64,000 bases of DNA from Flavobacteriales bacterium (GCA_016717305.1 JADKFY010000003.1:307227-371226); one strand, 5' to 3'. Shown: positions 1-10,188, counted from the stretch's first letter. Notes: generated by a model from the sequence alone, not told the origin. Translations and numbers: made by a program.

Positions 1-693
1 GGCGAAGCGTCCAGTTGCCAGACCTTGCATTTCGCTGGCAAGCATGGTGTTACGCTGCAGATTTCGGTGTGTTCCCGGCCGCCAAGCTTCGAGCATTGGA
101 AGCAGCTCGTGCCTCACACGGTTGCGCAGGTAATCGGCATTTGCGTTGCTGGAGTCTTCACGCCAAGGGATCGAATTCGCTGTGGCGTATTCCAAGATCT
201 GCTTTCGTCCAATACCGAGCAGCGGCCGTATGAAAGGCCCGGAACGGATCGGGATACCGGCCCATCCCTGCGAGCCCATGCCTTGCAACAGGCCCATGAA
301 GAACGTTTCGATGGAATCATCTGCGTGGTGTGCCATGGCCAGTTTCTCGGGTCCTGAACCCACCAGTCCGTTGAACCATTCGAGCCTCAACTCACGCGCT
401 GCCATTTGCACGCTGCTCCCGCTTACCTCCATGGCCGCGCGCACATCCACATGGTGCGCCACGAACGGGATCCCATTATCGGCACAATACTGTTCCAGAA
501 AGGCACGATCACCATCGCTCTCGGCACCGCGCAAACCATGGTCCACATGGGCAACATGGCACGGATGGCGCAACGAACGCAACACATGCAGAAGCACCAT
601 ACTGTCCACTCCACCACTCACTGCGACCCACAAGGGCTCATTAGGAGCGGCAAGCCGGCCCTTGGCGATCGCGAGCCTGATGACCTCACGCAT
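1..693 (-). CDS. tilS: tRNA(Ile)-lysidine synthase, C-terminus cut by window edge
   Basis: ATP-dependent enzyme that converts C34 of the AUA-reading tRNA-Ile to lysidine in the cytoplasm. Read on the minus strand, the protein begins MREVIRLAIAKGR and carries the PP-loop ATP-pyrophosphatase motif SGGVDSMVLL near residues 26-35, followed by HVDHGLRG and a helical segment with RNRVRHELLP, all typical of TilS. The reading frame is open to base 1, so 231 codons are present and the C-terminal tRNA-binding domains lie outside. The ATG overlaps the last codons of pabB by 8 bases, so the two are probably translationally coupled. Other PP-loop families are unlikely because of the HGLRG and RNxxRHELLP signatures. 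Confidence 0.93.
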   Translation of the reverse strand, partial: MREVIRLAIAKGRLAAPNEPLWVAVSGGVDSMVLLHVLRSLRHPCHVAHVDHGLRGAESDGDRAFLEQYCADNGIPFVAHHVDVRAAMEVSGSSVQMAARELRLEWFNGLVGSGPEKLAMAHHADDSIETFFMGLLQGMGSQGWAGIPIRSGPFIRPLLGIGRKQILEYATANSIPWREDSSNANADYLRNRVRHELLPMLEAWRPGTHRNLQRNTMLASEMQGLATGRFA

Positions 694-1927
694 GTGCAAG
701 TGCATCGATCACGGAACGGGCTTTCAGTTGGCACTCTTGCCATTCCATTTCCGGATCGCAAAGCGAAGTGATAGCGCTGCCGGTGTGAATGGAAGCATCG
801 CTGCTATTAGCATCATACATCAACGTGCGGATCACGACGTTGAAGTCTGCTGTCCCATCGGGTGCAAAGAAACCGAGAGATCCGCTGAAAAGCCCACGCG
901 GCGTTCCTTCCGCCTCTTCGATCAATTGCATGGCGCGGAATTTCGGTGCACCGGTCATACTGGCCATGGGGAACGCAGCAGCGATCGCATGGAACGGCGT
1001 TGTTCCGGAGCGCAATGTTGCCGAGACGGTGCTGATCATTTGGTGGACACGCGGAAAGGAGATCACCGCGCAAAGTTCATCTACCTTCACCGATCCGGAC
1101 GCAGCGATGCGCGCGAGATCGTTGCGCATAACGTCCAAGGCCATAATGTTCTCGCTACGTTCCTTTTCGTCCACCGCCAATTCCAGAGCCAGCCTTTGGT
1201 CTTCCATGGGGTCCGAGTGGCGAGGTCGTGTCCCCTTCATAGGTTGCCCGATCACCTTGTCGTTATCAAATTCAAGGAATCGTTCAGGGCTTGCGCAAAG
1301 TGCGAAACGATCTCCATTGCGGTAGAACCCTGCGAACGGTGCCGCAGAACTTTCAAGTAACCGCTCGAAGGCTCGGAATGGATCGAAGCACGAGATCTTG
1401 GCGCGCCGTGCGGTGCAGAAGTTCACCTCGTAAATGTCACCACGATGGATGTGTTCCAACAATTTCTCCACCTTGGCCAAGTACTGTTCGCGCGTGAAGT
1501 CCTCCGTCCAAACTATGGGAATTGGAGCGTGGGTCCCATTCGTTTCGCTGAAGAATCCTTTCGCCCATGATCTGGCCTCATCCTCCTGACTGGCCGGCAC
1601 ATGCATGACCACCTCATCCTTGACCCACTCCACTACAAAGCGCGGAACGGTCCAAGAGCAAAGGAGCTGTTCGCTTGAGGGGAAAGCACTTTTCAGGTCC
1701 GGTTCCAATGCATCCTTCCATTCATAGCGCATGGCACCGAATGTCCAATCGGTTACTTGGTTCGCCTTATTGAAAGAGGGAGAAATAACGTTTTCCAGTA
1801 CACCTATTGCCAACACCGCTCGATCACGGTCCGCGATACGACGATACATGAAGTGCGCTTCATGCTGAAGGAAAGCCCAGTTGATGGCCTTCGTGTTGGT
1901 GATCGGTATGGTGATGCGGCTTGGCAC
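686..1927 (-). CDS. pabB: aminodeoxychorismate synthase component I
   Basis: Chorismate-binding enzyme making 4-amino-4-deoxychorismate for folate synthesis. The conserved blocks PMKGTRPR, SMTGAPKFRAM and GLFSGSLGFFAPDG followed by DFNVVIRT are visible. In PabB the lysine of the PIKGT-type motif is the nucleophile, where anthranilate synthase has alanine; K is present here, favouring PabB over TrpE (family knowledge). The start is uncertain. A GTG at 1927 lies 35 bp beyond the lnt stop; an in-frame ATG at 2026 would overlap lnt by 64 bp and add a tail with no family resemblance. It is followed by tilS with an 8-base overlap. The glutamine amidotransferase partner pabA is not in the window. 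Confidence 0.9.
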   Translation of the reverse strand: MPSRITIPITNTKAINWAFLQHEAHFMYRRIADRDRAVLAIGVLENVISPSFNKANQVTDWTFGAMRYEWKDALEPDLKSAFPSSEQLLCSWTVPRFVVEWVKDEVVMHVPASQEDEARSWAKGFFSETNGTHAPIPIVWTEDFTREQYLAKVEKLLEHIHRGDIYEVNFCTARRAKISCFDPFRAFERLLESSAAPFAGFYRNGDRFALCASPERFLEFDNDKVIGQPMKGTRPRHSDPMEDQRLALELAVDEKERSENIMALDVMRNDLARIAASGSVKVDELCAVISFPRVHQMISTVSATLRSGTTPFHAIAAAFPMASMTGAPKFRAMQLIEEAEGTPRGLFSGSLGFFAPDGTADFNVVIRTLMYDANSSDASIHTGSAITSLCDPEMEWQECQLKARSVIDALAHA

Positions 1928-1962
1928 GGTGTGTGCGAAAATACCGGAATGCGGAAGTGGGA

Positions 1963-3657
1963 TCAACTTCTGATGCGTGCCTTGATCATGCGCACCAAGG
2001 CCAACAACAGCAACAGGGCAGAACACAAGACCGCCACGCGTCCTACTTGGTCGCCATGGCGCACGTAGAAGGTGATCTCATCACTTACCACAACACTGCC
2101 GCGGATCGCGGTAGGCTGCCACCAATCGGTTGCTTGATGGATGGTCCCTCTTCTATCAACGAAACAGGAAATGCCGGTGTTGGCCGAACGCACTACGGAC
2201 CGCCGTGTTTCAATGGCGCGGATCGTGGCGAAGGTGAGGTGTTGGTGGTAGCCCGGCGTATCGCCCCACCACGCATCATTTGTGATGATCGCGATCAGTT
2301 CCCCGCCGTTGCGCACATGGGCAGCCACGTGTTCTCCGAATACCGATTCGTAACAGATCGCAGGCACCACGTTCAAGCGATTACCAGGGTCACGCAACAC
2401 TTCTCGTTCCTCCTGCTGACCCAAGGATCCTGACGTACCACCCAGCTCCACGGATAGCGCGCTCAAGTGACCGAGGACACTTTCGAATGGCATGCCTTCC
2501 ACACCGGCCACCAGTTTTGATTTGTTGTAATGCTCAATGGGGCCTTTCGACGGCAGGAAGATCGCAGCGTTGTACGAACCGAAATAGTACTCCGGCATTC
2601 CGGCAGGCGGTGTACCATGGAACAACGGACGTGCATAAGCGGGCAATTCGGCACCTTGAGGGAACAGGTACTCCGCCGACATACCTGCCAACAATGCCGC
2701 TTGCGGATGCATTTGTTGGAATTCCAACAAACGTATTGTGCTGCGTGCTTTGGAGAGGTCGTTCTCCCAAAGCCCGTTCAGTTCGATCGTGGTGCCCCTT
2801 GGATCAATGGAAGCACCTTCTTGTAAGGCGGTCTCGGGCATTACCACCAAAGCCGTGGTATCAGTGATCTTTGTAGCAGCCAAGGACAACATGCGATCCA
2901 ATTGGTCCATGGGATCCATACCGCCGAATTTCTCCGTGTAGGGGTTCACGCATGGTTGCACGATCACTGCTTCAATGGTTCGTCCTTCATTCACAGGGAA
3001 CTGAGCGAACTGCCGGTAGGAGATCAACAACGGAAAGGCGATGACCACTGCTGCGACCACACTTCTTCCGATCCATCCACGGCGCTTTTCGAGGAAACGG
3101 ACAATGGCACCATCGAGGAAGAAAGTAACGAGCAAGACCCAAAGCGAGCCCCCGAGCATTCCCGTGTATGCATACCATTGGATCCATTCCGGGTTGTTAC
3201 CGAATACATTCCCGAGCGAGAACCATGGCCATTGAAGGTCCCATCTGTGGTGGCCGTATTCAAAGGCAAGCCAGAAAAATAGGAAGCCGTAGTTCGCCGC
3301 TCTTTTGTCCACGGCTTTTGAAACCACTCGTTTCAACCACCATGGCACGCACATGAACACGGTATTGAAAAGCATGGGGGAGAAACCGCTCATCAACCGT
3401 GTGCCGATCGGTTCGTCAACCACAAAGAACCACCAAGATGAAGCAGCGTTCCATACTAGCACGGCGAACATTGCATACGGCACGAAGGCCCTGGGTCGTG
3501 CAACCGTTCGTTGGTCGTGCAACCGTTCAGCATGGAGCAGTGGCAGCCAAGCGAAAAAGGCCAAGAACGGGAGCCCTCCTATTGCAGGCCATGCCGCCGC
3601 CCAGAGCACCCCGCTCGTAGCGGCCCAAAGCAGAATACGTTGTCGTGTTGGCGGCAT
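1963..3657 (-). CDS. lnt: apolipoprotein N-acyltransferase
   Basis: Inner-membrane enzyme adding the third acyl chain to lipoproteins. The start MPPTRQRILLW at 3657 puts the first hydrophobic helices at the N-terminus; an upstream in-frame extension to 3834 is basic and unlike the family. The first 200 residues are a multi-helix membrane region. The periplasmic nitrilase-like (CN_hydrolase) domain shows the catalytic series Glu in VVMPETAL, Lys in YNKSKLVAG and Cys in AICYESVFGE. The length of 564 residues is usual. A promoter-like TACTTTCG and a leader hairpin sit just upstream. It lies upstream of pabB and tilS and is downstream of, but separated by 232 bp from, porU2. Confidence 0.94.
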   Translation of the reverse strand: MPPTRQRILLWAATSGVLWAAAWPAIGGLPFLAFFAWLPLLHAERLHDQRTVARPRAFVPYAMFAVLVWNAASSWWFFVVDEPIGTRLMSGFSPMLFNTVFMCVPWWLKRVVSKAVDKRAANYGFLFFWLAFEYGHHRWDLQWPWFSLGNVFGNNPEWIQWYAYTGMLGGSLWVLLVTFFLDGAIVRFLEKRRGWIGRSVVAAVVIAFPLLISYRQFAQFPVNEGRTIEAVIVQPCVNPYTEKFGGMDPMDQLDRMLSLAATKITDTTALVVMPETALQEGASIDPRGTTIELNGLWENDLSKARSTIRLLEFQQMHPQAALLAGMSAEYLFPQGAELPAYARPLFHGTPPAGMPEYYFGSYNAAIFLPSKGPIEHYNKSKLVAGVEGMPFESVLGHLSALSVELGGTSGSLGQQEEREVLRDPGNRLNVVPAICYESVFGEHVAAHVRNGGELIAIITNDAWWGDTPGYHQHLTFATIRAIETRRSVVRSANTGISCFVDRRGTIHQATDWWQPTAIRGSVVVSDEITFYVRHGDQVGRVAVLCSALLLLLALVRMIKARIRS

Positions 3658-3665
3658 GGGCGCGC

Positions 3666-3694
3666 CTTGCCGTCGGCAAGCGGGCGCGAAAGTA
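3666..3694 (-). promoter_or_regulatory. lnt promoter-like element and leader hairpin
   Basis: On the minus strand TACTTTCG (3694-3687) matches the Bacteroidota -7 consensus TAnnTTTG at 7 of 8 positions. It is followed by the perfect inverted repeat CTTGCCG-a-CGGCAAG (3680-3666), ending 8 bases before the lnt ATG. No convincing -33 TTG was found. The remainder of the 232-bp gap to porU2 (3695-3889) shows nothing recognisable. Confidence 0.35.
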
Positions 3695-3889
3695 ACCGGC
3701 GCGCAGGCTTTACCGCTAGCTAGGAAAGAAGGAACCGTGAATGGACGTGAATGAACGGAAATAAGATCTCGTGAACGTATCGGCAATTCCCGGACGACCA
3801 TGCGGAAAACAGTCCCTATGGAACGACACCGCATCCAAAAGAGAATGGCCAGTGTTAGTCGCTTCGTACGATCGGCGGCTGTTCGGCGA

Positions 3890-6800
3890 TCACTGCAACA
3901 AATACATCTTTCCGAAGCCCTTATGGAAATAGCCCGAAGCTGTGGTTTGGCGGTACTCGATGTCCTCCCCGTTCATTTGGGCGATCACCCGGTAGAGATA
4001 GACGCCACGCGCCAGCTTGTCACCGAACTCATCCTTTCCGTCCCAAGCGTAATCCGTCATGTTGCGACCAATGCGTAGCGGCCCGAGCTCGTGCAGCCCG
4101 ATCTCACGTACCACTTTGCCGGTGATCGTTAGGATCTGGATCTTCATGTACGTGGGGATCTGGCTACCGGTAAGGGTGAACACGAAGCGCGTACTGGTGG
4201 TGAAAGGATTCGGGTAATTGAGCACTTCCGTGATCGTTGTCCGGTTGATCACTTCAAAGGTGATGCTGTAGTTATTGTCACCAGATGCGTTGTTGCTCAG
4301 ATCCTTTGCAGTAACGGTGAGCAGGTACTTGCCATCGGTCGGGAGATTCGGCCGATAGAGGATGCGTGCCTTGTTCTCGGGACCATTTGCAGGGATGAAT
4401 TGCATGAGCTCATCGCCTAGTCCGTTCCGGAAGTAGATCTGTTCTCCCGTTTGGCCGGGCCGTGTTAGATATACTTTGAACAGGGCGGTGTCCTGTGGGG
4501 AATCCATGATGCGCAAGGTGTTCTCATCGTCCAACAGGAACTCGATCTCGGGTCTGGCTGAAACGATATCACCGTCCAGGATGTGGATCCCATCGAAGGT
4601 GACATCGAGCAGTGGGTTCACGTCGTCCACGGTAACGCCGAATCGCCAAACGGCGATGTTGTTGAAGTGGTACTGTTCGGGTTGATCGTACTGATCCGTT
4701 ACCGTGTCTATCGGATTGGCCTCCACGATCAGGGTATTTGCACCGCCGAAACCCAGTGTGCTGAAGTAGAGGGTATCGAACTGGGCACCGCCTGCTGGCA
4801 AAGGGGCATGGTAATCATAATGTACCAAGCGGCGCACGTTGTTCTGATCCAGCACCCATGCGGCCATGAGCAAACTGTCCATATCGAATTCACTGATGTT
4901 GTGCACAGCCACCGCCACCTTCGCATTCTGGCCTTCGGCCAAGCCTTCCAACCCTTGGTAGTAGCCCAATTGTGGATCAATGGCACATTCCGGCACTGGG
5001 TCGTAGAGCAATTGCCAACGTTCTTGTTGTGCGGGTTCGGGAAATGGTTCGTCGTAGTCGTGGTACTTACCCTGGATCCTCAGACTCGGATACATGTTGG
5101 CATCCACATAAGGTGAAAGGTCAGGGATCGAATCCAAGGGTGATTGGAAATCCGCAAGTTCGACCACGTTCCCGCTCGCACTTACGCCTTGCAATTGGAT
5201 CACAGTGCTGTCGTTCGCATTCAAGGGCGTCTCGTTCCAATAGAGACCGTGCCATTGCAAGGCTGGACCGATATCCCTTGTGGTTATGAAGCCGTTCGCG
5301 TCTGCGCTGGAGATGGACGTTTCCAAACGGATATCCGAATGCAAGCCTGCACCGATGGTATCAATGAAGGTGCCCGGCATTCCCTTTTGATAGTAACAGA
5401 TGTACGGCACACTGTCCGTACCCGCTGGCATGCCCAGCCCTTCCAAGTACGCCAATGCACTTGTTCCTTCAGGTGAAGCAGACATGGCAGTTCGATCAAC
5501 GAACAACCAGGTGTAAATGATCATATGGTATCCATCAGGGATCCCTGTTGTGATCATGTCTTGAAAGGACTGCATTTCAGCCGGGTTGTTCTGGAAGAAG
5601 ACGAAATAGCCCTTCACTCGATTCCTGCAAACACTGAGGTCGTTGAAATTGCCAAAATCATTATCCGGGTTGTACGTAATTGGCGGAGTCGCCAAATTAT
5701 CGATCCATCGTGTCCCCTCCCACTGATAGGTATAAGGGTCTACCACGGCCACGTGCCAAGCCGAGGTGGCTCCGCATCCTCCGAAATCGACCTGGTTCAG
5801 GTCCAAACTCCATCCAATATCGTCAGCATAATCGAAGCCTCCGGTCCATACTTGCAGATCATGCGGTGCCACCAACAGATCAAAATCCCGCTCCGGTCTG
5901 TCGTAGGTGATCGAGCTGAAGTCGTTGTTCTTGAATTGGAAGTAGTGGGCCTGACCCCAACCCCGCTTTCCGGGTATGTGTTGGAATGATCGTTCATACC
6001 AGTTGTAACCACCATTGCCCACACTATCGATGCTGCAACGCCAGAAGTATACCATGCTGTCCAACTGGGCATCCAGGGCGTAGATGGAACTGGGTTGCCA
6101 TTCCACAACACCACCGGCGATGGAAATGTTGGTCTGCTCCATCATCGGGCTATTGAACAAGTCGGTCGTATCGATCTGGAACACGTAGCTGCGCAAAGGC
6201 GCTAAGGGATCGCCCGTACTGGCTCTAAGTGCTGGGCCGCTATTGGGCAGAATAGCAAAGTCGTACGGCCATGTGGGCAGCAGATCACCTGAAGTGATAA
6301 AGAGCGTGGAGTTGGCAACGTTGTTGGTATTGTCCTCCAATTCCGGGATCAGGTCCGGGTTCAGGTCCACCTCCGCAGTGAACGTATTCACCCCTTGACC
6401 ACCAGCGAACGCAAGCGTGGGCAAACGGAAATAGGCGGTATCGCTGAAGCCGATCTGATCGAGCAATGTGGTAAAGTTCTGTGGTGCGGTCAAATTCGGA
6501 TTGGACCGTTGGAGTTTAAAGGCCACTGTGTCCTGAATGATCCGTCCGATATTCCGGACCAACAACTTCACATCGAAGCTGTCCACATCGGCATTCACGT
6601 TCTGAGGTGCAAAGAGCAGATCCTGATCACGTACCACGAAGTCCGGTTCCGGCGGGGAGTTCAGGACGAGCATGGGGTCGCCTTCCAAGGTGAACCCGTG
6701 GACCGTTCCCAGCGTGAACGTATTGTTCGAGGCACTCAGGAATTCCAGTCCCGAATACTTCATGTGTTCGCCGAGGGTCTTTCCATAATTGACCGATGCC

Positions 6801-9031
6801 ATGCTCCGGTAGAAGTACTGATCGTACTGTGTAAGAAAAGATGATATCCCCAGATCCGAACTGGCCAGAAAAGCGATAGGACCCTTGTTCGGGCGCATGG
6901 TCCAATCCTCACTTTGGGAGAACAGGTCGATGTTGAAATGGATATTCCCGATATAGCATGAATTCCCGATCACCAGCGGATACTTTCCGTTCCATTCGTA
7001 ATTCCCCGGATCATCAATGGTGATGTCGAACCCTTCGCCATAGGCATGTGCCAGGAAGTTCAGGATGGAGACCCCACCCTCGATCAGGGTTCTAACAGAA
7101 TCTGCTGCTGCTGTGGAAAATGTACTCGACGAACTCTTTCTGAACCGCCAATACTGGGCACCGAACGAGGTGTTGTCATCGGCAAATGGCTCCAAACTTC
7201 GAAGGCTGTAGGCGAGCAGTTCTTGCTCATTTGCGTTGAAACCACCACTCAAATGGGATACGTTCTTCATCCAGGCATCCACCGGCTGGTGCTCGAACTC
7301 ATTCACTTTGTCCAAATAATCGAACACCTGTTGTTCGGTGAACGCACTCAACCGACCGACCGGAATATCCATACGACGTGCATCGAAATTCAATCCCATC
7401 GTGAAACACTGGTCACAAGGAGGCCAACCATAGGTGGGCACCAGACAACGTTCGTACGCACCATTATTGGGTACCACTGGGTTCCTGAAGCCATCGCCGA
7501 AACTACCTCCACCGTAATTCGTGACCACTGATTTACCGATCAAGAAAAGACCTTGTGGCTGGGTTGTCCAAGTGTCCAGCGCGAACTTGCACCAGCCTCT
7601 AATGGCTTGCGCATTCTTGGGCACACCACCGCCGAATTGATCGTAGAGTTCGTCTATATCAGCAAGGATGGTAGGCCTCGGTTGCAGCGCTGTTGTTGCC
7701 CGGTATGTGGCATAGGCGGTTGCACCGTTCCAAAGGCTTCTATGGGCCACGATCATTACAGCGGAGTCCGGGTCCACTGCGCTGTAATCGACAAAGTAGC
7801 CATTGCCATTCACCGGTGAAAGTCCGGAGATCACACGAACTGTTTGTGTAGCAAAAAGGAATGAATGCGTGGTGGCACTGTCCAGGTCCACAGGCAGGAG
7901 AGCGTCCCACGTTGGACCTGCCAAGGTCGGTTCGATCCTCCGCGTTGTATCCCCGCCGGTGTACAGCACGGGCGTCCCGGTAAAGGTGGGAATAGCAACA
8001 CGTGCCACAGTTTCACCGGACACGTTCGGTACCCAAAAGTCCAATGGTCCTGCTGCAATGGATACCAAGTCGCGCGGGTACCTGACATGAATGTTGGCCG
8101 GTGCTTGGAAGTCGCGGTACGTCGCCGTTAAGCCCGTAGTGAGATCATGCGGGACACGGAAGCGTAAATCCAAATTGTTGACCAGGTCCGAACTAGGCAA
8201 TTGGAACGACTTGCGAAGAACTTGCGAGCCCGTGAAGATGGTATCCAGTTCAGTGATCGAGAAGCCCGCTCCCCGCTGGATCTGCAGATGATGGTTGGGC
8301 ACTCCGAAACTGGCAGAACTTTGAGCGGCGACGGTAACATTCACTCGCGCCAAGGGTGCATCCGGGCCGATATAAGCTCTTGGTGTAAGAGTAAGTCGTG
8401 TGGTCTCCACATCGGGTCCTTCGGTGAACAAGGGTGCTCCACCATACCCTTCACTGGCGATCATAAGGCCACTGGTGTAGCCGTATTGACCATCATCCAG
8501 ACCATGCCAATAGAAATTGGACATGATCGTGTTGGCCAAACCCCAAACCCACGGTTTCGCTGTGTAACTGGCCAGGTCGGGGTTGGCATAGGCCAACACG
8601 CGTTCCTTCTGCACGTTGGGGTCGCTATCCCAGGTCAGGAAATAATGGATGGTATCGTTGACAAGGCTATACCAAGGGTTCGCGTGCTCTTGCGGGCTGG
8701 CGAACATCCGAGTATCGATCCAGCCATCGTTCTTACGACCGATGAATTCGATATAGTCGGCACCGTTCAGTACGCCGTCCTCACCGCCATGGATGTAGAT
8801 CGGGACCTGCTTCTCGCGTCCAAAGAGCATGAGATCATCCAGCTCCACGGAGCCGAGTGGGAATCCGGCTGTGGCCAATGCTGCGGAGTCGATGCGGTAT
8901 GCACCGTCGGCATACACATCAAATCGCCAATACTGATTGTCATGGTCGATCCACTCATTGCCATAGGTGAACTGCCCGAACGAGGCGGTTGCTTGGAGCA
9001 CAGCGATGGCAAAAAGTACCGGTCGTACCAT
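3890..9031 (-). CDS. porU2: T9SS-associated C25-family peptidase, PorU2-like
   Basis: Large secreted protein of 1713 residues with an N-terminal signal peptide (MVRPVLFAIAVLQATASFGQ). It has a gingipain-like C25 cysteine-peptidase core with the candidate catalytic pair His662 (FLAHAYGEG) and Cys692 (IGNSCYIGN), 30 residues apart. After the peptidase come long Ig-like/CARDB-type beta regions and a C-terminal FlgD-like fold ending in WDGKDEFGDKLARGVYLYRV. In T9SS, PorU is the surface sortase that removes C-terminal sorting domains. Proteins of this longer layout next to a PorV homologue are called PorU2. The start overlaps the porV2 stop (TGATG), so the pair is coupled. Whether it acts as sortase or as a secreted protease is inferred, not shown. 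Confidence 0.85.
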   Translation of the reverse strand: MVRPVLFAIAVLQATASFGQFTYGNEWIDHDNQYWRFDVYADGAYRIDSAALATAGFPLGSVELDDLMLFGREKQVPIYIHGGEDGVLNGADYIEFIGRKNDGWIDTRMFASPQEHANPWYSLVNDTIHYFLTWDSDPNVQKERVLAYANPDLASYTAKPWVWGLANTIMSNFYWHGLDDGQYGYTSGLMIASEGYGGAPLFTEGPDVETTRLTLTPRAYIGPDAPLARVNVTVAAQSSASFGVPNHHLQIQRGAGFSITELDTIFTGSQVLRKSFQLPSSDLVNNLDLRFRVPHDLTTGLTATYRDFQAPANIHVRYPRDLVSIAAGPLDFWVPNVSGETVARVAIPTFTGTPVLYTGGDTTRRIEPTLAGPTWDALLPVDLDSATTHSFLFATQTVRVISGLSPVNGNGYFVDYSAVDPDSAVMIVAHRSLWNGATAYATYRATTALQPRPTILADIDELYDQFGGGVPKNAQAIRGWCKFALDTWTTQPQGLFLIGKSVVTNYGGGSFGDGFRNPVVPNNGAYERCLVPTYGWPPCDQCFTMGLNFDARRMDIPVGRLSAFTEQQVFDYLDKVNEFEHQPVDAWMKNVSHLSGGFNANEQELLAYSLRSLEPFADDNTSFGAQYWRFRKSSSSTFSTAAADSVRTLIEGGVSILNFLAHAYGEGFDITIDDPGNYEWNGKYPLVIGNSCYIGNIHFNIDLFSQSEDWTMRPNKGPIAFLASSDLGISSFLTQYDQYFYRSMASVNYGKTLGEHMKYSGLEFLSASNNTFTLGTVHGFTLEGDPMLVLNSPPEPDFVVRDQDLLFAPQNVNADVDSFDVKLLVRNIGRIIQDTVAFKLQRSNPNLTAPQNFTTLLDQIGFSDTAYFRLPTLAFAGGQGVNTFTAEVDLNPDLIPELEDNTNNVANSTLFITSGDLLPTWPYDFAILPNSGPALRASTGDPLAPLRSYVFQIDTTDLFNSPMMEQTNISIAGGVVEWQPSSIYALDAQLDSMVYFWRCSIDSVGNGGYNWYERSFQHIPGKRGWGQAHYFQFKNNDFSSITYDRPERDFDLLVAPHDLQVWTGGFDYADDIGWSLDLNQVDFGGCGATSAWHVAVVDPYTYQWEGTRWIDNLATPPITYNPDNDFGNFNDLSVCRNRVKGYFVFFQNNPAEMQSFQDMITTGIPDGYHMIIYTWLFVDRTAMSASPEGTSALAYLEGLGMPAGTDSVPYICYYQKGMPGTFIDTIGAGLHSDIRLETSISSADANGFITTRDIGPALQWHGLYWNETPLNANDSTVIQLQGVSASGNVVELADFQSPLDSIPDLSPYVDANMYPSLRIQGKYHDYDEPFPEPAQQERWQLLYDPVPECAIDPQLGYYQGLEGLAEGQNAKVAVAVHNISEFDMDSLLMAAWVLDQNNVRRLVHYDYHAPLPAGGAQFDTLYFSTLGFGGANTLIVEANPIDTVTDQYDQPEQYHFNNIAVWRFGVTVDDVNPLLDVTFDGIHILDGDIVSARPEIEFLLDDENTLRIMDSPQDTALFKVYLTRPGQTGEQIYFRNGLGDELMQFIPANGPENKARILYRPNLPTDGKYLLTVTAKDLSNNASGDNNYSITFEVINRTTITEVLNYPNPFTTSTRFVFTLTGSQIPTYMKIQILTITGKVVREIGLHELGPLRIGRNMTDYAWDGKDEFGDKLARGVYLYRVIAQMNGEDIEYRQTTASGYFHKGFGKMYLLQ

Positions 9032-10131
9032 CAGGATGATTTCTTGAACAGGTCGAATTTCAGCGAGAAGATGTTCGAGTACAGCGACGCGCCGCCACTG
9101 CCGATATTGGAAAGTGCGTAGTCCAGCGTGAAGCTCTTGATCTTCAGCCCCAAGCCGATGTTCGGTTGCACGCTGAGATTCCGCTTATCGTTCACATCCG
9201 TAATGTACTGCATGTTGGATATGCCAGTGCGCACGTAGACAACGCCTGCATAACCGAGTTCAAGGCCCACGCGGGGATCGGTACTGAAGGTGCTGGTCTT
9301 GATCAGTGTATTGCGTTTGCCATCGAAGGTATTCTCAAGGTCCAAAGCGACGATAAGGTCGAACTTCTTGGCGAACTTGAATTCACGCGCCACGCCGAGC
9401 ATCAATCTTGGCAAGGTGAGCTCAACGCTGTTCACAGGAATATCGTTGTTGGTCTGTTGGAAAACCTCCACGGTGCGTTCGTCCAGCGAATAGCTCCACG
9501 CGTTGAAGGTACTTGTGACGTCACGGGCCACCGCACTTATGCGCCATTGGTTGCGTTGGTATTGCAAGCCTGCATCGAGGCCGAAGCCCCAAGCCTTTCC
9601 GAAACCACCTACGCGGCGGTAGATCACTTTGGCACTACCTCCCACCTGAAGGCCGGGGATGCGCAATTTGCGTGCGTAGGAAATGAGGAATGCATGGTCC
9701 GCGGTGCTGAAGGATGTGATGCGATCATAATCGATGTTGCCCGATGGATCGATGAGGTCTATGGTATTGGGGATGTTGTCGATCCCGAAGCGGATAAAGC
9801 TGAAGCTGATGGTGCTCAACGAATCGATCGGTTTGGCCACACCGATGTAGTCGTACTTGGCGATCCCTGCAAAGTACTCGCTGTGCATGGCCCCTATCTG
9901 CAGGTCGCCCTTTACCCCAAGCAGTCCGGCCGGGTTCCAGTAACCACTGGTAACATCGTTCGTGACCGCAGTGAAGGCATTGCCCATCCCCAATGCTCTT
10001 GCCCCTACACCAACGGCAAGGAATTCGTTGCTGTACTTGGGTGCGTCCTGTGCGAATGAAAGCGAGCCGATACCCGAAATGGTACAAAAGAGAATGAGTA
10101 TGCGTAGCACCTTCACGTTCGGGAACATCAT
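9031..10131 (-). CDS. porV2: PorV/PorQ-family outer-membrane protein, PorV2-like
   Basis: Outer-membrane beta-barrel of the PorV/UPF0164 type. The chosen start MMFPNVKVLRILILF at 10131 gives a clear signal peptide ending SFAQ. The mature N-terminus NEFLAVGVGARALGMGNAF followed by SGYWNPAGL is the hallmark of the PorV/PorQ family, and alternating beta strands run to the C-terminal FDLF. In T9SS, PorV shuttles cargo to PorU. An in-frame ATG at 10182 lacks a signal peptide immediately after it and lies only 6 bases from a promoter-like element. It is the first gene of a two-gene unit with porU2. Confidence 0.88.
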   Translation of the reverse strand: MMFPNVKVLRILILFCTISGIGSLSFAQDAPKYSNEFLAVGVGARALGMGNAFTAVTNDVTSGYWNPAGLLGVKGDLQIGAMHSEYFAGIAKYDYIGVAKPIDSLSTISFSFIRFGIDNIPNTIDLIDPSGNIDYDRITSFSTADHAFLISYARKLRIPGLQVGGSAKVIYRRVGGFGKAWGFGLDAGLQYQRNQWRISAVARDVTSTFNAWSYSLDERTVEVFQQTNNDIPVNSVELTLPRLMLGVAREFKFAKKFDLIVALDLENTFDGKRNTLIKTSTFSTDPRVGLELGYAGVVYVRTGISNMQYITDVNDKRNLSVQPNIGLGLKIKSFTLDYALSNIGSGGASLYSNIFSLKFDLFKKSS

Positions 10132-10188
10132 CTTTTTGCTGTTGAATAGACGCAGCTTATAACTCCGGGTGGCCTCGATCATTGTTCC

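Noticed and set aside
146..1360. Long plus-strand open frame opposite tilS and pabB
   Set aside because: The minus strand encodes two clearly recognisable enzymes there; the plus frame has biased, low-complexity composition and no family motif.
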